This document shows, in pieces, positions 33,912-42,340 of a stretch of DNA of 64,000 nt (position 1 is its first letter; every line of letters starts with the position of its first letter). The stretch is from positions 4,340,001-4,404,000 of the forward strand of contig NZ_CP138214.1 of assembly GCF_034043515.1 (NCBI RefSeq). Reading direction: 5' to 3'. The notes beneath the pieces were generated by a model that was not told the origin of the DNA, ran no database searches, and saw only the letters and a list, made by a program, of their open reading frames with translations. The stretch is from Pseudomonas sp. MUP55 (GTDB lineage: Bacteria > Pseudomonadota > Gammaproteobacteria > Pseudomonadales > Pseudomonadaceae). A program made the translations under genes and the position numbers.

Positions 33912-35059
33912 TGCCCTGGAACCAAGAGTCCCCTATGAATCAGCGAATCAGACTGGTCGCCGACTGGCTTTCTGGCAACTACACCAAAAGCCAGTTGGCA
34001 CGCCGCTTTAACATTAGTCGGCCTACCGTCGACAAATGGATTGCCCGGCACAACGGTGATTTAAAGTCCTTATCCGAACTGTCTCGGCGACCTCACAACA
34101 GCCCAAATAAAACCGACGAAGAGATCTTGGCCCGCGTCGTGGCGATGAAACAGGCTCACGATAAATGGGGGCCAAAGAAGCTTCTTGAGCTATTACGGCT
34201 TGAAGATCCCTCAGTCGCCTGGCCTTCTCCGAGTACAGCAGGCCAATGGCTTGATCGGCTCGGGCTCGTCAACAAGCGACGCTTCAAGCGCCGGCACAGT
34301 ATTTCCCACGTAGAGATGCGAGAAGCCAACGAACCTAACAAGACGTGGTGCGCTGACTACAAAGGGCAATTCAAGATGCTTAACGCGCAGATGTGCTTCC
34401 CTTTGACCGTTACGGACCACGCGTCCCGGCTGATTCTGGCGTGCAGGGCCCATCCCAAGATCATGACCCAGCCGGTAAAACAAACATTTGAGAGGCTTTT
34501 TCAGGAGTACGGCATGCCGGAAGTTATCCGTTCGGACAACGGGGTTCCGTTCGCCTCTCCTGGCTTGGCAAGAATGTCCACATTGGCAGTTTGGTGGATA
34601 CGCCTGGGCATCTATCCGGAGCGCACCATGCCTGGAAGGCCAGCGCAGAATGGCCGCCATGAGCGAATGCACCGTAGTTTGAAGCTTGAGCTGCCCTTAG
34701 GAAAAAACTTAGTCGAGCAGCAGCTTTTGCTGGAGCACTTCAGGCATGAGTTCAATTACGTACGCCCTCATGAAGCACTCGGTATGAAACGTCCGGGAGA
34801 TTTGTATGTACCGTCCTCCCGACCTTACCCAGGATGCTTGCCCGATGTGGAGTATCCCGCGCAAATGAAGGTTCGCAGCGTCAGGCAGGATGGATCGATC
34901 AAATGGAACGGCAAGTTGGTATTTATCAGCGAGGCGCTATCTGGGGAACGGATAGGGCTCAAAGAAGCTGAAGATGATGTTTGGGATTTGTACCTGTGTG
35001 ATTATCCCTTGGGGAGGCTTGGACGAGGTATGACCCGCGTCCAGGCCTCAAAAGTGTAA
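33911..35059 (+). CDS. IS481-family transposase
   Basis: 382 residues, apparently full length. The N-terminal helix-turn-helix (YTKSQLARRFNISRPTVDKW) recognises the ends. The integrase-like core has its DDE residues in WCADYKG, IRSDNGVPF and GRHERMHRSLK. It should cut and paste or copy the element at 33828-35104. A strong AGGAGG site sits within a hairpin just before the ATG. Confidence 0.95.
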   Translation: MPWNQESPMNQRIRLVADWLSGNYTKSQLARRFNISRPTVDKWIARHNGDLKSLSELSRRPHNSPNKTDEEILARVVAMKQAHDKWGPKKLLELLRLEDPSVAWPSPSTAGQWLDRLGLVNKRRFKRRHSISHVEMREANEPNKTWCADYKGQFKMLNAQMCFPLTVTDHASRLILACRAHPKIMTQPVKQTFERLFQEYGMPEVIRSDNGVPFASPGLARMSTLAVWWIRLGIYPERTMPGRPAQNGRHERMHRSLKLELPLGKNLVEQQLLLEHFRHEFNYVRPHEALGMKRPGDLYVPSSRPYPGCLPDVEYPAQMKVRSVRQDGSIKWNGKLVFISEALSGERIGLKEAEDDVWDLYLCDYPLGRLGRGMTRVQASKV

Positions 35060-35104
35060 ACGATGTCCCCGGTTTCAGATGTAAACGATGTCTACGGTTC
35101 TACA

Positions 35105-35176
35105 CCCCGATAGCGGTGAGTCAGCTATAGATAAGCTGGCTGATACACCGCGATCGGGGGCAAGCCCCCTCCCACA
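35105..35176. repeat. Right fragment of the IS-interrupted REPIN
   Basis: It begins CCCCGATAGCGG and carries the inner loop plus the complete right REP arm. Joined to 33808-33827 it restores a normal REPIN. Confidence 0.88.
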
Positions 35177-35191
35177 TTTTTCCGGGTTGAA

Positions 35192-35878
35192 TCAGGTCAT
35201 CGGCGGCAGGCCATACGCAGCCAGGTCAAACTCCGCGAGCTTGCGGATGATCTGGTCGGCATGCTGATACTTGCTGTCGGCCATGGCTTCATCGGGCACG
35301 GCGATAGCGGTCATGTGCGCCGCTTTCGCCGCCGTCACGCCGAACGGCGAGTCCTCGAATACCAGGCAATCCTCGGGCGCCACGCCCAGGCGACGCGCGG
35401 CGGTGAGGAAGATGTCCGGCGCAGGCTTGGCGGCGCCGACTTCCGGGTCGTCGGCGGTCACGATGGTGTCGAACAGGCCAAACCACTCGCGGTGCAAGGT
35501 GGTCTTGTGGCCGAACGAGTTGCGCGACGAACTGGTGCCCACGGCAATCGGAATATTGTGCGCTTTCAGATGCCGCACCAACGCCTCGGCACCGGGCATG
35601 CCCAAGGCTTTGGGAAAGCGTTCGCTCATCAGCGGTTCGCGAATTTCTAGAAACTCGGCCGGCGTGATCGGCAAGTGCAGCGCCTTGACGACGTAGTCTG
35701 CCAGGTCCTGGGCGCCGCGCCCGATGATGTGCTGCTTGATGCTCCAGTCATAGGTGCGGCCGTAGCGTTCGGCGATGATTTGCGTGACTTCGGTGTAGAT
35801 GCCCTCAGTGTCCAGCAATAACCCGTCCATATCGAAAATCACGGCCTTGATCTGGACAGCGGTATGCGGTGCATTCAT
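35192..35878 (-). CDS. HAD-superfamily phosphatase (beta-phosphoglucomutase-like)
   Basis: 228 residues. Motif I FDMDGLLLDTE carries the nucleophile Asp; VGTSSSR is motif II and VFEDSPFGVTAAKAA is the metal-binding motif. It is close to phosphatases acting on sugar phosphates or pseudouridine monophosphate, but the exact substrate cannot be read. It is divergent from the DUF2784 gene. Confidence 0.88.
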   Translation of the reverse strand: MNAPHTAVQIKAVIFDMDGLLLDTEGIYTEVTQIIAERYGRTYDWSIKQHIIGRGAQDLADYVVKALHLPITPAEFLEIREPLMSERFPKALGMPGAEALVRHLKAHNIPIAVGTSSSRNSFGHKTTLHREWFGLFDTIVTADDPEVGAAKPAPDIFLTAARRLGVAPEDCLVFEDSPFGVTAAKAAHMTAIAVPDEAMADSKYQHADQIIRKLAEFDLAAYGLPPMT

Positions 35879-35984
35879 CACAACAGAACCCTGGAGAAAG
35901 ACTAAAAGGATTCAGCACAATAACGGCCAGACTTGCTTGCGAGCAACCCTTTACACTGCCCGCTTTCCCGTAGAAGTGCCTGCA

Positions 35985-36350
35985 ATGCTCTTTCGTGTAG
36001 CCGCCGACGGCCTGGTGCTGTTCCATTTGGGCTTTATCCTGTTCGTGTTATTTGGCGGGCTGCTTGCGCTCAAATGGCGATCGCTCATCTGGCTGCACCT
36101 GCCTGCGGCCGCCTGGGGCGTTGCCGTGGAAGTATTTCACCTGCCCTGCCCGCTCACTCGCTGGGAAAACCTGTTGCGCCACCTGGCCGGGCAGGACGGT
36201 TATGGCGCAGGCTTCATCGAGCACTACATCCTCACGCTGATCTATCCGGCCGGGCTGACGCCGCAGATCCAACTGGGCCTGGGCGCGCTGGTGCTGTTGG
36301 TCAATATCGCGGTGTATGCACGACTGATCCGGCGTTATCGACAGGCTTGA
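35985..36350 (+). CDS. DUF2784 inner-membrane protein
   Basis: 121 residues with three to four hydrophobic segments. The recognisable DUF2784 features are DGLVLFHLGFILFV at the start, CPLTRWEN in the middle, and GFIEHYILTLIYP. No function is established for the family. ATG 35985 was chosen because it begins exactly at the conserved start of the domain. Confidence 0.82.
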   Translation: MLFRVAADGLVLFHLGFILFVLFGGLLALKWRSLIWLHLPAAAWGVAVEVFHLPCPLTRWENLLRHLAGQDGYGAGFIEHYILTLIYPAGLTPQIQLGLGALVLLVNIAVYARLIRRYRQA

Positions 36351-36404
36351 GACAGCCGCACTGGTGAAGAATCAGGGTTCCCCTGCCCCTGCATAGACGC
36401 CGCC

Positions 36405-36983
36405 ATGTCCGAAGCTTTCGAAGTTCCCAGCCCCCACGAAAAACACCTCGAACACACCACCGAACACGCTCACGGCCGTGGCGACAGCTTCGCCAGCCGC
36501 ATCGCCGTGATGACCGCCATCATGGCCACCGTTGGCGCCATGCTCAGCTACCAGGCCGGCTCCAGTGAAAGCGAGGCGGCGATGGACAAAAACAACGCCG
36601 CCATCATCAAGACCGAAGCCGCCAACCAATGGAATTACTACCAGGCCAAATCCAGCCGCCAAAACCTGGCGGAACTGGCCGCGCATATCCCTGGCGTGGA
36701 TGCCGCCCACTACAACGACGAAATCCAGCGCTATAAAAGCCAGAAGGAAGAGGTGCGCAAACAGGCAGAAACGCTTGAAGCCAGCTCGCTGGAATGGGAC
36801 CACAAATCCGAACAAGCGCTGCATCAGCACCATCGCTGGGCCCAGGCCATGACCGCGATTCAGATCGCGATTTCCCTGGCCGCGATCACCTTGCTCACAC
36901 GCAAGGAGTGGCTCAAGCGCATGTCATATACCGCTGGCAGCGTGGCGGTGGTGCTCGGCAGCCTGGCTTGGCTGCATCTGTAA
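36405..36983 (+). CDS. DUF4337 membrane protein
   Basis: 192 residues. A His/Glu-rich N-terminus is followed by one membrane segment (about residues 30-50), a coiled-coil-like charged middle region (SQKEEVRKQAETLE), and two C-terminal membrane segments. It matches the DUF4337 pattern, which has no known function. Confidence 0.78.
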   Translation: MSEAFEVPSPHEKHLEHTTEHAHGRGDSFASRIAVMTAIMATVGAMLSYQAGSSESEAAMDKNNAAIIKTEAANQWNYYQAKSSRQNLAELAAHIPGVDAAHYNDEIQRYKSQKEEVRKQAETLEASSLEWDHKSEQALHQHHRWAQAMTAIQIAISLAAITLLTRKEWLKRMSYTAGSVAVVLGSLAWLHL

Positions 36984-37087
36984 TACCGACCGTGGAGGCA
37001 AGCGAGGTGATTTCAATCTGCTGACCGAGCGATTAGAGTGTCGCGCCTCGAGAATTGAATCTCGATATTCAGCCCATGGAGTTACTT

Positions 37088-37423
37088 GTGAAGTACATCA
37101 GCAAAGCAGTTGCAGCAGCCGTTCTCGGTTTCACTCTGGCAGGTTGCACCGGCACCGCCATGAAGACCCAGCAATACGACGCCAGCCAATACACCGTGCT
37201 CGGCCACAGCGAAGCCAGCGCCACCGGCATCATGCTGCTGGGCATTATTCCGATTGGCCAGAACAGCCGCTTCGTGCGCGCCCAGGATGCAGCCATCAAG
37301 GCCAAAGGCGGCGACGCGATGATCAACACCCAAGTGCAGGAAAAATGGTTCTGGGCCTGGGTACTCAATGGTTACACCACCAAGATCTCCGGTGATGTGG
37401 TCAAGTTGAAAACCACGCAATAA
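37088..37423 (+). CDS. Small lipoprotein of unknown function
   Basis: 111 residues. A short signal peptide ends in the lipobox LAGC (about residues 16-19), so the mature protein should be lipid-anchored. A GTG at 37088 is preferred to the ATG at 37076, because GGAG sits six bases before the GTG and the resulting signal peptide is normal in length. The rest shows no catalytic motif. Confidence 0.75.
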   Translation: MKYISKAVAAAVLGFTLAGCTGTAMKTQQYDASQYTVLGHSEASATGIMLLGIIPIGQNSRFVRAQDAAIKAKGGDAMINTQVQEKWFWAWVLNGYTTKISGDVVKLKTTQ

Positions 37424-37610
37424 GTATTAAGCTGCCGGGGCGCTGCCCGGGCGAGCGTGGGATCGTGGGCCTGCCTTCAGGGGCTGGCCCATGAACCTCC
37501 GTCTTTTTACGCAATCGCCGCTGCTGCCCTGTAGAGCGTCAGCACAACGCTGACCCATAGCGGTATTGCGGCTGACCGCCGCGTCCGAGCCAGGCAAGCA
37601 GGTCCTCTAA

Positions 37611-37988
37611 ATGAAGCTATCGTTTATCGTCTCGCTGGCGGTTCTGTCGCTGGCTCAACCGTCACTCTCCTTGGCAGACAATGCCAACGGAAAAAACCTC
37701 TACTTGCAGCGATGCGCCATGTGCCACGGAGCCGATATCCGAGGAACAGGACCGCTGGCCCGTAAAAGCAGCCCTCCTACACCTGACCTCACGACTTCCG
37801 TGTTCAAGAAACGCCTGCATGATTATCCGGGCGTCATCGTGTCATCAATCATCCTGCGGCCAAATGGAGACTTGATCCCGAACACGTTGCGAGAAAATGG
37901 TGTGAAGCTAGCGCCGCACGCCTGGAGCGTTAAGGACTTTCGCGACTTGAACCAGTATATGAGTGATGCCATCGCGAAAAGTCGCTGA
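37611..37988 (+). CDS. Periplasmic c-type cytochrome, single heme
   Basis: 125 residues with a signal peptide (about 1-22, ending LSLADN). A CAMCH motif (Cys35-x-x-Cys38-His39) binds one heme covalently. A downstream Met is not obviously placed as axial ligand. It probably carries electrons in the periplasm. It precedes chrA by 63 bases and may share a transcript with it. Confidence 0.85.
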   Translation: MKLSFIVSLAVLSLAQPSLSLADNANGKNLYLQRCAMCHGADIRGTGPLARKSSPPTPDLTTSVFKKRLHDYPGVIVSSIILRPNGDLIPNTLRENGVKLAPHAWSVKDFRDLNQYMSDAIAKSR

Positions 37989-38051
37989 GTTGAAGGTGAG
38001 CGCCACCATTCAAATATTACTCGCCGGGTTTTGGGAAAGAGGAACAACCCA

Positions 38052-39398
38052 ATGGACAAGGTAGTGGAAGAAGACCTGTCGCGGCCGCAAGCGATCAGTT
38101 TGCGTGAGGCGTTCGGGTTCTGGTTGAAGCTCGGCTTCATCAGCTTCGGCGGGCCTGCCGGGCAGATCTCGATCATGCACCAGGAGTTGGTAGAGCGCCG
38201 GCGCTGGATATCCGAGCGCAGATTCCTGCACGCACTGAACTACTGCATGCTGCTCCCGGGGCCAGAAGCTCAACAGTTGGCGACCTACATCGGCTGGCTG
38301 ATGCATCGAACCTGGGGCGGGGTGATTGCCGGGGCACTCTTCATATTGCCCTCCCTGTTCATACTGATTGCGTTGTCATGGATGTATATCGCCTTTGGCG
38401 ACGTGCCTGTGGTGGCGGGACTGTTCTATGGCATCAAGCCGGCCGTAACCGCCATCGTGGTGCAGGCCGCCCATCGAATCGGCTCTCGGGCCTTGAAGAA
38501 CAATGCGTTATGGGCGATAGCGGCGGCGTCATTCGTTGCAATCTTTGCGTTTAATGTTCCATTCCCGTTGATCGTGCTGTGCGCTGCGCTGATCGGTTAT
38601 GCCGGTGGTCGTCTGGCACCGGAGAAATTCAGAGCAGGCGGCCATCGCGCCGCCGAAAAAACCTTCGGCCCGGCCTTGATCGATGACGACACCCCGCCGC
38701 CGGAGCATGCCCGATTCAGCTGGTTCAAACTGGCACTGCTCGCGCTGGTTGGCGCCGCGCTATGGGCGTTGCCGATGGGAGTACTGACCGTTCTTTTTGG
38801 GTGGGAAGGCACGTTCACTCAAATGAGCTGGTTCTTTACCAAGGCTGCGCTGCTGACCTTTGGCGGGGCCTACGCGGTGCTCCCCTATGTCTACCAGGGC
38901 GCGGTGGGCCACTATGGCTGGCTGACGCCGACGCAGATGATCGACGGGCTGGCGCTAGGGGAAACCACACCAGGGCCGCTGATCATGGTGGTGGCCTTCG
39001 TCGGCTTTGTCGGCGCCTATGTCTCGCAGGTGTTCGGTGCAGATCAACTGTTTCTGGCGGGAGCCGTCGCTGCCTGTCTGGTGACCTGGTTCACCTTCCT
39101 GCCTTCGTTCCTGTTCATCCTCGCGGGCGGCCCACTGGTGGAGTCGACCCACAACCAACTCAAGTTCACCGCACCACTCACCGCCATCACCGCCGCGGTG
39201 GTTGGCGTGATCCTCAATCTGGCGTGCTTCTTCGGCTATCACGTGCTTTGGCCGCAGGGTTTGAGCGGCTACCTGGACTGGCCTTCCGCGCTGATCGCCA
39301 CGGCGGCGGCAGTGGCCTTGTTTCGCTTCAAACGGGGCGTTATCCAGGTACTGATGGGCTGCGCGCTAGTGGGCCTGGCCGTGCATCTGCTGCGGTAA
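38052..39398 (+). CDS. chrA: ChrA-family chromate ion transporter
   Basis: A 448-residue inner-membrane protein of the long CHR type with two homologous halves. The N-terminal half has LGFISFGGPAGQISIMHQE and LLPGPEAQQLATYIGW. The second half repeats the theme with FFTKAALLTFGGAYAVLPYV and LALGETTPGPLIM. ChrA proteins expel chromate, though many CHR homologues are uncharacterised. ATG 38052 is chosen; an upstream TTG would add seven residues. Confidence 0.92.
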   Translation: MDKVVEEDLSRPQAISLREAFGFWLKLGFISFGGPAGQISIMHQELVERRRWISERRFLHALNYCMLLPGPEAQQLATYIGWLMHRTWGGVIAGALFILPSLFILIALSWMYIAFGDVPVVAGLFYGIKPAVTAIVVQAAHRIGSRALKNNALWAIAAASFVAIFAFNVPFPLIVLCAALIGYAGGRLAPEKFRAGGHRAAEKTFGPALIDDDTPPPEHARFSWFKLALLALVGAALWALPMGVLTVLFGWEGTFTQMSWFFTKAALLTFGGAYAVLPYVYQGAVGHYGWLTPTQMIDGLALGETTPGPLIMVVAFVGFVGAYVSQVFGADQLFLAGAVAACLVTWFTFLPSFLFILAGGPLVESTHNQLKFTAPLTAITAAVVGVILNLACFFGYHVLWPQGLSGYLDWPSALIATAAAVALFRFKRGVIQVLMGCALVGLAVHLLR

Positions 39399-39424
39399 AG
39401 CATGGGCTGGATGGGGTGTGAACC

Positions 39425-40549
39425 TTATGCGCTCAACCCGATCCAGCCATGAATGCCGACATAAAGGCCAACGCCGATAATCAGCACACTGGAAAAATAA
39501 GGCGCACGACGAGCAACCGTGCCCAGCCAAGGCCAACGGTTGGACGCCTGCCGGGCGCCAATGGCCGCCGCAGCCCCCACGGTGACCAGCGTGATCGCCA
39601 AGCCAATGCTGAAACACAGGACAAGCATGCCGCCCAATGCCACCTCCTTAACCTGAAGGCAGAGCAGCAGCACCGTAATGGCAGCAGGGCACGGAATCAG
39701 GCCGCCCGTGAGGCCAAACATCACGATCTGCCCCGTGGTGACTTCCCGGTTGGTAAAGCGCTTACGGATATCATCAGCATGGGCGCGCTCATGGGCATCC
39801 TGATAGCCATCACTTGCTAATTCGAGCCCCGCCATTTCCGCGTGCCCGTGATCGTGCTCCGCGTAATGCAGATCGTAATCATGGAAATGGCCTGCATGCC
39901 CGAGACTCAGGCAAACACTGAATTCATGGGGCTGCGGGATAGCAACCGACGACTCCACAAAGCCTTCGCGCTCAATGAAGGAAAACGATTGCAGGCTGCC
40001 GTCTGGTCGGGTTGTGGTCAGGCGAACATCCGAGGCGGACCAGGCATGGCCGGCGAGAGCTTTCAGACGCCAGTGCGGCGCGGTGCCCTCTTCGAAGATC
40101 GACAGTTCGACCCGACCATGGCCGGTATCCAGCCTGTGAACCTCGTCATGATGGCCATGTTCGTCGTGGTGGTGCGCATGGCCTTGCTCGAACTTGAACA
40201 GCTGCTCGCCGCGCCAAGTCCGCCATAGCATCCACAGCGCAATGGCGATAATCAGCGCAGCGGATGCCAACTGGAAATACGGTTCAGTGGTTTGAGCGTC
40301 CAAGCCTTTGCCCAGGTACATGCCGCCGATCGCCACCAGCCAGACTACGGCGGTGTGCGACAGGGTAGCCGCCAGGCCCAGCAACACCGCCTGTTTTACC
40401 GAGCCTCGAATGGCAACGATAAAGGCCGCCATCATGGTCTTTGAATGGCCGGGCTCAAGCCCGTGCAATGCACCGAGCACTATTGCACTGGGAAAATAAA
40501 GCCAAGCGTGAGCCCCGCCTTGCTGAAGCAAGTCCGCAAAATTTGGCAT
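39425..40549 (-). CDS. rcnA: Nickel/cobalt efflux protein RcnA with enlarged loop
   Basis: A 374-residue inner-membrane exporter of the NicO/RcnA family. The first membrane block contains LGALHGLEPGHSKTMM. A His-rich stretch (GHAHHHDEHGHHDEVH, about residues 105-120) follows, then an extra domain of roughly 130 residues, then the second block with GLTGGLIPCPAAITVLLLC. E. coli RcnA is about 274 residues; the extra hundred are between the blocks. The adjacent upstream gene encodes the RcnR-type regulator, seven bases away, so Ni/Co-induced expression is expected. Confidence 0.92.
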   Translation of the reverse strand: MPNFADLLQQGGAHAWLYFPSAIVLGALHGLEPGHSKTMMAAFIVAIRGSVKQAVLLGLAATLSHTAVVWLVAIGGMYLGKGLDAQTTEPYFQLASAALIIAIALWMLWRTWRGEQLFKFEQGHAHHHDEHGHHDEVHRLDTGHGRVELSIFEEGTAPHWRLKALAGHAWSASDVRLTTTRPDGSLQSFSFIEREGFVESSVAIPQPHEFSVCLSLGHAGHFHDYDLHYAEHDHGHAEMAGLELASDGYQDAHERAHADDIRKRFTNREVTTGQIVMFGLTGGLIPCPAAITVLLLCLQVKEVALGGMLVLCFSIGLAITLVTVGAAAAIGARQASNRWPWLGTVARRAPYFSSVLIIGVGLYVGIHGWIGLSA

Positions 40550-40556
40550 AAAAGAC

Positions 40557-40832
40557 CTACTTCGAATAACGGCGGATGGCTTCAAGCAACTCGTCAACGC
40601 CCTTGGCCCGTTCTTCATCGCTCAACGCAGGGTTAGCGACATGGGCGTGAGCGTGCGCTTCGATGATCTCATCCATCAAACCGTTCATTGCCCCGCGGGT
40701 GGCTGCTGCGAGATGCAGGGTTTTCGCACAATCGGCGTCTGACTCCAGCGCTCGCTCGATGGCCTGTACCTGTCCCGCAATGCGTCGTACGCGTTTCAAC
40801 AGATTGTCTTTTTGTGCATGCGTGTGAGACAT
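40557..40832 (-). CDS. rcnR: Nickel/cobalt-responsive repressor RcnR
   Basis: A 91-residue CsoR/RcnR-family DNA-binding protein, all helical. The Ni/Co ligands known in E. coli RcnR are conserved at the same positions: His3, Cys35, His60 and His64. It represses the rcnR-rcnA operon until metal binds. The start codon is preceded directly by a G-tract that seems to serve both as ribosome binding site and operator. Confidence 0.93.
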   Translation of the reverse strand: MSHTHAQKDNLLKRVRRIAGQVQAIERALESDADCAKTLHLAAATRGAMNGLMDEIIEAHAHAHVANPALSDEERAKGVDELLEAIRRYSK

Positions 40833-40834
40833 AC

Positions 40835-40855
40835 TATACCCCCCCTACCTATAGG
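40835..40855 (-). promoter_or_regulatory. Probable RcnR operator overlapping the rcnR ribosome binding site
   Basis: On the minus strand it reads AGGTAGGGGGGGTATAG, a seven-G tract flanked by partial A/T-rich inverted repeats, as in known RcnR/CsoR G-tract operators. The G-run ends six bases before the rcnR ATG and is the only candidate ribosome binding site. Confidence 0.6.
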
Positions 40856-40980
40856 GTGCGGATGATCACTTGAGTTGGGGGTATTGGCAAGGGGTAGGTG
40901 TGTTCATCTCGACTGGCTCGGCTCATGTACGGCCCGGATGATCCCATATCGGCCTTTTCGGCCACCCTGAAAACACAAAA

Positions 40981-41008
40981 CCCCTGAAAACTTTTACGTT
41001 TTCAGGGG
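40981..41008 (-). terminator. Terminator of tRNA-Ser
   Basis: An 11-bp stem (CCCCTGAAAAC / GTTTTCAGGGG) around TTTTAC. On the minus strand it is followed by TTTTGTGTTTT. Confidence 0.85.
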
Positions 41009-41025
41009 TCTTGTCATTTCGAATG

Positions 41026-41115
41026 TGGCGGTGAAGGAGAGATTCGAACTCTCGATACAATTTCTTGTATACACACTTTCCAGGCGTGCTCCTTAAGCCA
41101 CTCGGACACTTCACC
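41026..41115 (-). tRNA. tRNA-Ser (anticodon GGA)
   Basis: 90 bases including an encoded CCA end. The acceptor stem is GGTGAAG/CTTCACC with G as discriminator. The anticodon loop CTGGAAA in a CACGC/GTGTG stem gives GGA, reading UCC/UCU. The long variable arm (TATACAAGAAATTGTAT) is the class II feature of serine tRNA. Confidence 0.95.
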
Positions 41116-41435
41116 GTATCTCGTCAAACCAGTTCAGTCTGTCGAGGCGCGCTAATGTAGTCGAAAGCTTTTCTGATGGCAAAGGTTTTTTTGAGAATTT
41201 TCATGCGGTTAGACGGTTATGCCGGAACTGGGCCTGTGTGCGGTGGTGATTGTGCCAATCTCGGGCATGGATGGCGATGGTCTACGCTGGCTATTGTGCC
41301 CTGCCCCGGGCGCTCTGCTGCCGGGTGTGGGGCGAAAGCCTGACTGGGCAGTCAGTCATGGCGCTTTACCCGCGCGGGCGTGGTGGGTAACGTCTGCTGC
41401 ATTCTTCTATAACAAGTCATATAAGGAACCGCGTC

Positions 41436-42128
41436 ATGAGTGAGTTGATTGCCTACCACCTCGAAGACGGCATTGCGACGCTGACCCTGAGCAACGGCAA
41501 GGTAAATGCCATTTCTCCTGCCGTGGTCAGTGCGTTCAATGCGGCGCTGGATCAGGCGGAGAAGGATCGGGCGGTGGTGGTTATCACGGGCACGCCGGGG
41601 ATTCTGTCGGGTGGTTATGATTTGAAGGTGATGACGGCCGGCCCTAAAGAGGCCATCGGCCTGGTGACGTCGGGTTCGACGCTGGCGCGTCGCCTGTTGT
41701 CGCATCCGTTCCCGGTGATCGTCGCGTGCCCTGGGCATGCGGTGGCCAAGGGGGCTTTCCTATTGCTGTCGGCGGATTATCGGATCGGTGTGGAAGGTCC
41801 GTTCAGCATTGGCCTCAATGAAGTGGCAATCGGCATGACCATGCACCACGCCGGTATTGAGTTGGCGCGCGATCGCCTGCGTAAGTCGGCGTTCCATCGG
41901 TCGGTGATCAATGCCGAGATGTTTGACCCCCAAGGCGCTCTGCAGGCAGGCTTCCTCGACAAGGTCGTGGCGCCGGAAGAGTTGCACGCAGCAGCCCTGG
42001 AGGCAGCTCGGCAGTTGAAAAAGATCAATATGAATGCCCACAAGCACACCAAGCTGAAAGTGCGTAAGGCTCTGCTGGATGCGTTGGACGATGCAATTAT
42101 CCAGGACCAGGGCCACGTCCTGATGTAA
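41436..42128 (+). CDS. Crotonase/enoyl-CoA hydratase family protein
   Basis: 230 residues of the crotonase superfamily. The oxyanion-hole segments GTPGILSGGYDLKVM and CPGHAVAKGAFLLLSADYRIG are visible. It is shorter than typical hydratases (about 260), and the catalytic Glu pair is not clear, so it could be a hydratase, isomerase or other CoA-thioester enzyme. A terminator follows at 42148. Confidence 0.82.
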   Translation: MSELIAYHLEDGIATLTLSNGKVNAISPAVVSAFNAALDQAEKDRAVVVITGTPGILSGGYDLKVMTAGPKEAIGLVTSGSTLARRLLSHPFPVIVACPGHAVAKGAFLLLSADYRIGVEGPFSIGLNEVAIGMTMHHAGIELARDRLRKSAFHRSVINAEMFDPQGALQAGFLDKVVAPEELHAAALEAARQLKKINMNAHKHTKLKVRKALLDALDDAIIQDQGHVLM

Positions 42129-42147
42129 CGCCTACGTACACCATGCG

Positions 42148-42175
42148 AAAGCCCGGCCTTGAGTCGGGCTTTTTC
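42148..42175 (+). terminator. Rho-independent terminator after crotonase gene
   Basis: AAAGCCCG...CGGGCTTTTTC forms a GC stem with a T-run, 20 bases past the stop. Confidence 0.85.
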
Positions 42176-42340
42176 TTACAGCCCAAACCGAAACAACCTG
42201 CGCCGCTCTAGACTGCCTTTCTTGGTAGATGTTGAAACATGCGCTTAAACATCGCCTATCTCCTACCTCTATAGGCGCAATTGCCGAATACAGTGCACAT
42301 CCGTACACTGCGCCACCTTTTGTGCCGGTGGGCCGTGTCG

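Larger units (their letters stand above)
33828..35104 (+). mobile_element. IS481-like insertion sequence inside a REPIN
   Basis: About 1.28 kb. Each end carries two copies of a motif close to AACCGGGGACATCGTTTAC in inverted orientation (left at about 33834 and 33859, right ending at about 35073 and 35097). The outer right end reads TGTAGAACC on the minus strand; the left end reads GGTACAAACC. C-runs (CCCC) flank both sides, consistent with a short target duplication in the C-tract of the REP, but its exact length is ambiguous. It holds one intact transposase gene. Confidence 0.88.

Noticed and set aside
40923..41114. 63-codon minus-strand frame over the tRNA-Ser region
   Set aside because: It overlaps the tRNA gene and its terminator and has no binding site.
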